From assembly GCF_014858725.1 (NCBI RefSeq), contig NZ_AQGV01000011.1, forward strand, positions 282,582 through 346,581: a stretch of DNA of 64,000 nucleotides, read 5' to 3'. The DNA is from Pseudoalteromonas aurantia 208. GTDB lineage: Bacteria > Pseudomonadota > Gammaproteobacteria > Enterobacterales > Alteromonadaceae. Positions within the stretch are counted from its first letter, which is position 1. The number at the start of each line of letters is the position of its first letter. This document shows positions 57,921-64,000 of this stretch, piece after piece. Below the pieces are notes generated by a model. That model did not search any database, was not told where the DNA came from, and was given only the letters and a program-made list of their open reading frames with translations. The position numbers were made by a program, and so were the translations under genes.

Positions 57921-60041
57921 ATGAAACAAGTTTCTATCCGTGGGAAGTTACTGGTTTTTGTTGGGATTTTAGTTTCGGTATTGGTTACTACGTTAACTGT
58001 GTTTACGTGGCTTCATCTAAAAGAAGAAAATACCGTGCAAAACGATAGGGTACAGCAGGTTTTATTTACTGAGATTCAACATAACTTAATCGCTCAAAGT
58101 GCATATTATGCACAGCAAGTTGCAGGTTTTATTAATGAGGCGTATCGGATCCCTTATACGTTTGCAGGTGTTTTAAATAGCACCAGTGTTAGCGCTCCAT
58201 TAGATAGAGAAGCTGTACAGCTAGCACTTTCGGGGGCGCTAACTCAGAATAAATCTGTTTCATCTATGTATGCTCAGTTTGAAAGCAATGGCTATGATGA
58301 TTTAGATAATCAATATACCTCAGGTGCGTCACATTCCGTAAAGGGAGCTGGCACGCTGGAATTGTATTTTACGCAAGACGCATCCGGAGTTACTCAGCAA
58401 ACAGTGGCATCTGCAGGCGATAAATATCTTGATAGGCGTAATGAATTTGGTTTACGTGAAGCTGAGTGGTATTTATGTGCGAGGGATAAAAATGCACCGT
58501 GCATCATGGAGCCTTACTTATATGAGGTTACACCTGGAAATAACACTTTGATGACGTCCTTAACAGTCCCTGTAAATAATGGCGGGCGATTTAGGGGATT
58601 GGTAGGTGTGGATGTGAATTTACCTATTTTTCAGGAATTAGTCGATGAATTATCAAGCGCGTTGTACGACGGCAAAGCCAAAGTTACGCTGTTAAGTGAG
58701 TTAGGTCTTGTGGTCGGAGCAAGTCATTATGATAAATTGGCAAGGCCTTTAAGTGAATCAATTAGAGAAACGCGGGCCAATACATTAAAGCTTTTACATA
58801 GTGGTAAAGGCTTTGTTCAATTTGAAGACGACATTGCTGTCGGAGTGCCTATTGATATTCCGTTGGCAGAAACAACCTGGTCATTAGTTATTGAATTGCC
58901 TAAATCAGCTGTTTTAAACAATGCAAATAAGTTGGCTGAGGAATTAGCTGAATCGACAGATGCACTTGGTCAGTGGATGATGCTCGTTGGGTTGATGATT
59001 GCAACTATAGGTATTGCAGTAACGGTGATATTGGTTAATACCATTATTAAGCCATTGACACATATTCAAAATAGAGTGGAAAATTTAGCGTCAAGTGAAG
59101 GTGATTTAACCCATGCACTGGAGGTCAGTGAACATGCAGAGCTTATTGCAGTAGCGAAAGGATTTAATGCGTTCACAAATAAACTCAGAAATATGATCGA
59201 TGATTTAAAGTTGCTAGCAGAGCAATCTTACCAGCAATCGTTTAACACGACGGAAGTTGCTATCAATATAAAGAACAAAGTAGCGAATCAGCATATTGAA
59301 ATAGACAGTGTGGTTACTGCTATTAATGAATTAAGTGCCACGGCCTCTGAGGTTGCACGTTCGTCAGAGCAAGCTGCGAGCAGCACTAATGATGCAACAA
59401 ATCAGGTGCGAGAGAGTGAAGCTGGTATTATAAAAACAACCGAAACGGTACAAGGAATGGCATCACAAGTAATAGAAGCAAAACAAGCAATTATTAAAGT
59501 CGCTGAGCGCAGTCGTGATATATCAAAAATACTTGATGTGATTAGAGCTATAGCAGAGCAAACTAATTTGCTCGCCTTAAATGCGGCAATAGAGGCTGCA
59601 AGGGCTGGTGAGCAAGGTCGTGGTTTTGCAGTTGTTGCGGATGAAGTACGAGCGTTAGCATCGAAAACACAAGCTTCCACTGATGATATAAGCAAGCTGA
59701 TTGATAATTTGACGTCTGAAGTCGCAAGTTCAGAAAGAATAATTGAAAGCTCAGTTGCTAAAGGTGAGCAAGCTGTTGATTACAGTCAACAGTCATCGCA
59801 AGCGATGAGTTCTATGGTGTCGGCGTTGACGAGCATTTCTAATGAGGTGACCCAAATAGCCACAGCTGCAGAAGAGCAAAGTATGGTCACTGAGGAAATA
59901 AACACGAATACGACAAGTATTGCGGATGCTGCTGCAGAGCTTTCATTGTTAGCTGATCAAGTTGAGCAAGCGGCGAGCATGATGACTGAAATTGTTGAGC
60001 AAAAGCACGCTCAGCTTAATTTGTTAAAAACGAAGCAGTAG
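57921..60041 (+). CDS. Methyl-accepting chemotaxis protein
   Basis: 706 aa. Membrane helix 1 (about 10-30), periplasmic dCache-like double PAS domain (about 40-340; [12 protein letters not shown] then [11 protein letters not shown]), membrane helix 2 (about 350-372), HAMP (about 373-430) and a cytoplasmic signalling domain with the hairpin tip [41 protein letters not shown] sequence (about 545-585). Ligand unknown. ATG follows AAGGT. Monocistronic. Confidence 0.95.
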   Translation: MKQVSIRGKLLVFVGILVSVLVTTLTVFTWLHLKEENTVQNDRVQQVLFTEIQHNLIAQSAYYAQQVAGFINEAYRIPYTFAGVLNSTSVSAPLDREAVQLALSGALTQNKSVSSMYAQFESNGYDDLDNQYTSGASHSVKGAGTLELYFTQDASGVTQQTVASAGDKYLDRRNEFGLREAEWYLCARDKNAPCIMEPYLYEVTPGNNTLMTSLTVPVNNGGRFRGLVGVDVNLPIFQELVDELSSALYDGKAKVTLLSELGLVVGASHYDKLARPLSESIRETRANTLKLLHSGKGFVQFEDDIAVGVPIDIPLAETTWSLVIELPKSAVLNNANKLAEELAESTDALGQWMMLVGLMIATIGIAVTVILVNTIIKPLTHIQNRVENLASSEGDLTHALEVSEHAELIAVAKGFNAFTNKLRNMIDDLKLLAEQSYQQSFNTTEVAINIKNKVANQHIEIDSVVTAINELSATASEVARSSEQAASSTNDATNQVRESEAGIIKTTETVQGMASQVIEAKQAIIKVAERSRDISKILDVIRAIAEQTNLLALNAAIEAARAGEQGRGFAVVADEVRALASKTQASTDDISKLIDNLTSEVASSERIIESSVAKGEQAVDYSQQSSQAMSSMVSALTSISNEVTQIATAAEEQSMVTEEINTNTTSIADAAAELSLLADQVEQAASMMTEIVEQKHAQLNLLKTKQ

Positions 60042-60231
60042 CGATTATTTTTTGGAGTAAATGATATAAGGGGTGATATTTATGACAATGCTAGATGGTG
60101 CATCATTCCGCCTTTTGCACTTCAATTATGTGCGACCTGAAATTTCAGCTCTGTTATAGGCATGCATAATCGACAGTGTTTGACACTAGAGTTTCTAAAC
60201 TGGCATCTACATAAAACTTAGAATAGAATAA

Positions 60232-60247
60232 CTGTTAATTTATACAG
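60232..60247 (+). promoter_or_regulatory. LexA/SOS-type operator before topB
   Basis: CTGTTAATTTATACAG matches the CTGT-N8-ACAG LexA box of gammaproteobacteria and lies inside a larger palindrome (ATAACTGT...ACAGTTAT, 60228-60251). It ends 21 bp before the topB start, where a bound repressor would block transcription or the start region. Confidence 0.65.
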
Positions 60248-60268
60248 TTATTCACCCTAAGTAGATAT

Positions 60269-62182
60269 ATGAAACTTTATATAGCGGAAAAACCATCATT
60301 AGGTCGAGCGATTGCAGATGCATTACCAAAGCCGCAGAAGAAGCAGGATGGTTTTATAGAAGCGAGTGATGGCAGTATTGTTTCGTGGTGTATTGGTCAT
60401 TTGCTTGAGCAAGCAGAACCTGATGATTATGATCCTAAATATAAAAAGTGGCTGCAACAAGACCTACCTATAGTCCCAACGGACTGGCAGTTTAAAGCCA
60501 AGCCAAAAACGAAAAAGCAACTCGGTGTACTTAAAAAGCTGATAAAAAAGGCTGGGACGATTGTGCATGCGGGCGATCCAGACAGGGAAGGTCAACTGCT
60601 AGTTGATGAAGTATTGCAGTTTGTTGGGCTATCAGAACGGCAAAAACAAAATACTCAGAGGTTACTTATTAGTGACCTAAATATACAGGCTGTTAAAAAG
60701 GCGCTTAGTCAACAGCAGCCTAATCAGAATTTTGTTCCTTTGAGTGTTTCAGCATTAGCGCGTGCAAGAGCGGATTGGTTATTTGGCATGAATCTCACTC
60801 GTGCGTATACACTTGCTGGCCAAAAATCAGGTTTTCAAGGGGTGCTTTCTGTAGGGCGAGTACAAACTCCGGTACTTGGCTTAGTGGTTAGGCGAGATGC
60901 TGAAATTGCGGACTTTGTATCTAAACCATTTTACGAAGTATTTGCCAGCTTAGAAACCGATGACAAAAGTAACTTTTCAGCTAAATGGCAACCGAGTGAA
61001 GCTTGTGAGCCATATATGGACGAAGAGAAAAGGGTGTTGTTGAAAGCGCTCGCTGAAAACGTAGCGACACGCATAAAAGGGCAAGTTGGTGAAGTCATCG
61101 AAATTGAAAAAAAGCCAAAAAAACAAACTGCACCTTTACCATATAACCTATCAGCATTACAAATTGATGCCAGCAAAGCGTTTGGTATGTCAGCCAAACA
61201 AGTTCTTGATATATGCCAAGGGTTATACGAGAAGCATAAACTCATTACTTACCCACGTTCAGATAACCGATACTTACCTATGGGGCATTATAAAGAAAGA
61301 GAGTCGGTGGTGGCAGCAATGGTAAATAACAACGGGTGTGAGCAATCTAAAGTGGATGCCGCTAACCTGTCGTTAAAGTCAAAATGCTGGAATGACAAAA
61401 AAGTCGCTGCACACCACGCCATTATTCCGACCAGTAAAAAGTTGAAGTCCGCACAGCTAGGCTATCAAGAGCAACAAATATACGGCCTGATCAGCAGGCA
61501 ATATTTAGCACAGTTTTACCCTGCGTTTAGCTATGATGAAACCAAAGCTGAAATTATGATTGCTGGTGGGTTGTTCATCGCGAAGGCAAAACAAGTCAAT
61601 GAGATTGGTTTTAAAGTATTGTTTGGTAAAGCCAGTGATGATGAGGATAACTTATCTACTTATTTACCGCCTTTGGTGAAAGGGCAGCGTTTACATTGTC
61701 ACGATGCCAAAATTCAAGAAAAGCATACTCAACCTCCACAATATTATACCGATGCAACACTCTTGGCTGCGATGACAGGGATCAGTCGGTACGTTCAAAA
61801 CAAAGACATAAAAAAGATATTGAAAGAGACTGATGGGCTTGGGACTGAAGCCACTCGAGCAGGTATTATAGAGTTGTTATTTACACGTGGATTTTTAACG
61901 CGTAATGCAAAGCAGATCAGATCAACTGAGTTAGGGCAAGCGATGATCACTATGTTACCAGAATCACTCACTCTACCCGACAGAACCGCGTTATGGGAAC
62001 TAAATTTAGCACAAATAGCGAATAAGGAATGTACTTATCAGATGTTTATGGCCCCTTTGTTGTCTCAACTGGGTGAGTTCGTCGACAGTGCGATGGTTGC
62101 TTATAACCCAGATTTGAAAAGGTTGTCTAAACCGAGGACATTCAAGCGTAGAGGGAAAAAGCGGACAAAGGCGAAAAGTTAA
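60269..62182 (+). CDS. topB: DNA topoisomerase III
   Basis: 637 aa type IA topoisomerase. Toprim domain at the N-terminus (LYIAEKPSLGRAIA, with HAGDPDREGQLL acidic residues near 105), active-site Tyr328 in LITYPRSDNRYL, and the decatenation-domain motifs (ALARARADWLFGMNLTRAY, SVGRVQTPVLGL). C-terminus short and basic, without zinc fingers. Decatenates replication and recombination intermediates. Preceded by a LexA-type box. Confidence 0.97.
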   Translation: MKLYIAEKPSLGRAIADALPKPQKKQDGFIEASDGSIVSWCIGHLLEQAEPDDYDPKYKKWLQQDLPIVPTDWQFKAKPKTKKQLGVLKKLIKKAGTIVHAGDPDREGQLLVDEVLQFVGLSERQKQNTQRLLISDLNIQAVKKALSQQQPNQNFVPLSVSALARARADWLFGMNLTRAYTLAGQKSGFQGVLSVGRVQTPVLGLVVRRDAEIADFVSKPFYEVFASLETDDKSNFSAKWQPSEACEPYMDEEKRVLLKALAENVATRIKGQVGEVIEIEKKPKKQTAPLPYNLSALQIDASKAFGMSAKQVLDICQGLYEKHKLITYPRSDNRYLPMGHYKERESVVAAMVNNNGCEQSKVDAANLSLKSKCWNDKKVAAHHAIIPTSKKLKSAQLGYQEQQIYGLISRQYLAQFYPAFSYDETKAEIMIAGGLFIAKAKQVNEIGFKVLFGKASDDEDNLSTYLPPLVKGQRLHCHDAKIQEKHTQPPQYYTDATLLAAMTGISRYVQNKDIKKILKETDGLGTEATRAGIIELLFTRGFLTRNAKQIRSTELGQAMITMLPESLTLPDRTALWELNLAQIANKECTYQMFMAPLLSQLGEFVDSAMVAYNPDLKRLSKPRTFKRRGKKRTKAKS

Positions 62183-62240
62183 GCTTGTAAATAAGATTTT
62201 TGACACTATATAAGAAGAAAATACATCACAGAAAGTAAAT

Positions 62241-63098
62241 ATGAGTAACCAAATTCAATTAACGCCTGAAAATATTCAACAAACATTGGGTGAGCAAAAC
62301 CAAGAAAAATTAATATTGCTTACTTTCTTCAGCGGGCAAAACCCTGATTGTGTTGCCCAAGCGTCAATTTTGACTAACCTAGCTGTGACTTATACCGACC
62401 ACATTATTGTTGCGACGGTAGACTGCGATTTACAACAAGCATTAGCAAGCCAGTTAGCACAGCAAATAAACTTGCAAGCTTTACCTACGTTAGTGATGCT
62501 AAAAAATGGTGCGCCTGTTGAAATGCTGCCAGGTGCGCAAACGGAAGAAGATATTAAAAAGGCGCTTGCCAATCATTTACCGAAACCTGAGATGTTGCTG
62601 TTAGATCAAGCAAAGCAAGCTCTGCAAAGTGATGACCAAAACAGTGCGTTTAATTTTGCTAAACAAGCGTATGAAATAGACCCAACTAATTCGCGGGTTA
62701 AATTAGTATTGGCAGATATTTGTATTCAGATCCAGAAGCTAGATGACGGTCAAGCATTGCTTGATAGCATTTTTGAAGAAGAGCGTGATGCATATTACCA
62801 AAACCTAGTGGCTAAACTAGCACAAGCACTGCAAGCGCAAGAGTCTCCTGAAATCCAAACTCTGAGCAAAGCGTTAGAAGCAGAACCTGATAATAACGAC
62901 ATTAAAGTAGAGCTAGCCTCATTATTTAATGATACGGGCAAAAAAGAGCAAGCGCTCGAGTTACTGTTTACTGTACTAAGAAAAGATTTAAACTTTGGTG
63001 ACGCTAAAAAACAGTATTTAGATATAGTCGCTTCTTTACCTGATGGTGATGCGCTAGCGGCAACCTACCGCAGGAAATTGTATAGCTTGTTATATTAG
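62241..63098 (+). CDS. cnoX: Co-chaperone/chaperedoxin CnoX (YbbN)
   Basis: 285 aa: N-terminal thioredoxin-like domain (about 5-110) followed by TPR-like helical repeats (about 118-285). The CxxC motif is altered: the region reads FFSGQNPDCVA, keeping only the second Cys, as in E. coli CnoX. It holds unfolded or chlorine-damaged proteins for DnaK and GroEL. ATG 62241 follows AGAAAG. Confidence 0.9.
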   Translation: MSNQIQLTPENIQQTLGEQNQEKLILLTFFSGQNPDCVAQASILTNLAVTYTDHIIVATVDCDLQQALASQLAQQINLQALPTLVMLKNGAPVEMLPGAQTEEDIKKALANHLPKPEMLLLDQAKQALQSDDQNSAFNFAKQAYEIDPTNSRVKLVLADICIQIQKLDDGQALLDSIFEEERDAYYQNLVAKLAQALQAQESPEIQTLSKALEAEPDNNDIKVELASLFNDTGKKEQALELLFTVLRKDLNFGDAKKQYLDIVASLPDGDALAATYRRKLYSLLY

Positions 63099-63119
63099 CC
63101 GTAACATGAGTTCAGATAT

Positions 63120-63152
63120 AAAAGCCGTTAATGAGAATTAACGGCTTTTTTG
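63120..63152 (+). terminator. cnoX terminator
   Basis: AAAAGCCGTTAAT / ATTAACGGCTTTTTT stem with a GAGA loop, 21 bp after the stop. Confidence 0.9.
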
Positions 63153-63316
63153 CTTTTTATGTTTGCGTATTGCTAAATATAGACAATACTTAACTTCCCT
63201 CGCAAGAAAAGTAGCTAGAAATATGACGTTACTGTTACTTTTTCTGTCTGTTTTGAGGTGTTTGGTATGCTTTTTAAGCGAAGTGTATGTTTTTGTAATT
63301 TTATTGAAATAAAGGC

Positions 63317-63344
63317 TTGCGCTTTTTCTTCATCTCCCTATAAT
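63317..63344 (+). promoter_or_regulatory. rRNA promoter P1
   Basis: TTGCGC, 16-bp spacer, perfect TATAAT (63339-63344), then a GC-rich discriminator GCGACCCC typical of stringently controlled rRNA promoters. AT-rich UP-element-like sequence lies upstream (63270-63315). Confidence 0.8.
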
Positions 63345-63453
63345 GCGACCCCACTGACACGGAGCGCTACGCTAACTTAGCAAAGCAAAACGCAGTCAAC
63401 GTCGAGTAAAACTTAAATTTAAAATTTCTTTATGAAAACATTGAATTTAAGTG

Positions 63454-63481
63454 TTGACAAAAAAATAGGAAAGCGTAACAT
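63454..63481 (+). promoter_or_regulatory. rRNA promoter P2
   Basis: Perfect TTGACA (63454-63459), 16-bp spacer, TAACAT (63476-63481), followed by GCGCAGCC. An AT-rich stretch (63413-63450) could be an UP element. Confidence 0.75.
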
Positions 63482-63540
63482 GCGCAGCCCTAGCGAGATA
63501 AAGCATAGCGCTTAATCGTCGCCCTGTTTTAAACAGGAAC

Positions 63541-63552
63541 CGTTCTTTAAAA
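63541..63552 (+). promoter_or_regulatory. boxA antitermination element of the rRNA leader
   Basis: CGTTCTTTAAAA resembles boxA (TGCTCTTTAACA), bound by the NusB-S10 complex during rRNA antitermination. A CCTGTTTTAAACAGG hairpin lies just before it (63523-63537), as boxB-like structures do. The rest of the leader to 63793 shows nothing further. Confidence 0.65.
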
Positions 63553-63793
63553 ATATGAAGCAATCATCTGTGTGGGCACTCGTACAGATTGAGTTCTAAC
63601 AGCGAAACTTCTTTCTTAGATTGAAGCAAGCAAAAAAATTTAGAGTCTCAATTGATTTTCTCTTCGGAGAAACTGAGTGACCAACAGCAATAAATTTATT
63701 TATTGCAGCACAGTCAATTCGATTCGAAAGAATCAAAATCAGAATTCAATGAGCACGAAATACTTTCTAGTAAAGGGTTTCAACAAAACTTTT

Positions 63794-64000
63794 AATTGAA
63801 GAGTTTGATCATGGCTCAGATTGAACGCTGGCGGCAGGCCTAACACATGCAAGTCGAGCGGTAACAGAGATAGCTTGCTATCTGCTGACGAGCGGCGGAC
63901 GGGTGAGTAATGCTTGGGAATATGCCTTTTGGTGGGGGACAACAGTTGGAAACGACTGCTAATACCGCATAACGTCTACGGACCAAAGTGGGGGACCTTC
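63794..64000 (+). rRNA. rrs: 16S ribosomal RNA, 5' part (cut by window edge)
   Basis: Starts AATTGAAGAGTTTGATCATGG, the universal 27F region, and continues with GAACGCTGGCGGCAGGCCTAA and GGACGGGTGAGTAATGCTTGG. Helix 6/V1 variants look Pseudoalteromonas-like from memory. About 207 nt are inside the window. Confidence 0.98.

Overview
The window is chromosomal DNA of a marine gammaproteobacterium, most likely Pseudoalteromonas or a close relative. The basis is the start of a 16S rRNA gene at the right edge, whose first 200 bases look Pseudoalteromonas-like from memory, together with the gene order (purL/mltF/tadA; metY-rimP-nusA-infB-rbfA-truB-rpsO-pnp-nlpI) and moderately AT-rich coding sequence. 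No database search was possible; family names come from recognised motifs.

Layout. 1-8.4 kb: housekeeping genes (glutaminase end, inosine-guanosine kinase gsk, tRNA adenosine deaminase tadA, lytic transglycosylase mltF, purL), plus a 52-codon basic ORF with a strong ribosome binding site facing the end of tadA. 8.4-28.6 kb: an accessory island with one giant secreted RHS/YD-repeat protein (4308 aa, Sec signal peptide, SH3-like, DUF1566-like, CAP-like and Ig-like modules) and its immunity gene, followed by an array of five displaced C-terminal toxin tips, each with its own small downstream immunity gene. The tips are separated by copies or remnants of the RHS core, terminators and a roughly 80-bp palindromic repeat. 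One displaced copy keeps 1,160 bp of core colinear with the giant gene, so a single homologous exchange could replace the expressed tip.

28.7-40.2 kb: small metabolic and envelope genes: YdhR-like monooxygenase with a divergent LysR regulator, a three-gene coupled operon (phospholipase C/P1-like protein, parvulin-like protein, membrane-anchored small protein), MipA/OmpV with a DUF3019-like protein, two photolyase/cryptochrome genes (Fe-S type and DASH), a lipoprotein, a globin-like protein that seems to have lost its haem ligand, and a delta-class carbonic anhydrase.

40.3-51.7 kb: the conserved translation/RNA operon from initiator tRNA to PNPase, then nlpI and a linked HExxH metalloprotease. 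51.9-57.7 kb: a six-gene Mrp/Mnh Na+/H+ antiporter operon with an A-B fusion, fitting a marine lifestyle. 57.9-63.1 kb: a chemoreceptor, topoisomerase III preceded by a LexA-type operator, and the CnoX/YbbN chaperone-holdase. 63.3-64 kb: tandem rRNA promoters, boxA and the 16S 5' end.

The most unusual element is the RHS island: a Sec-secreted RHS giant with wall-binding-like modules, no VgrG, PAAR or T6SS gene nearby, and an archive of alternative toxin/immunity tips.
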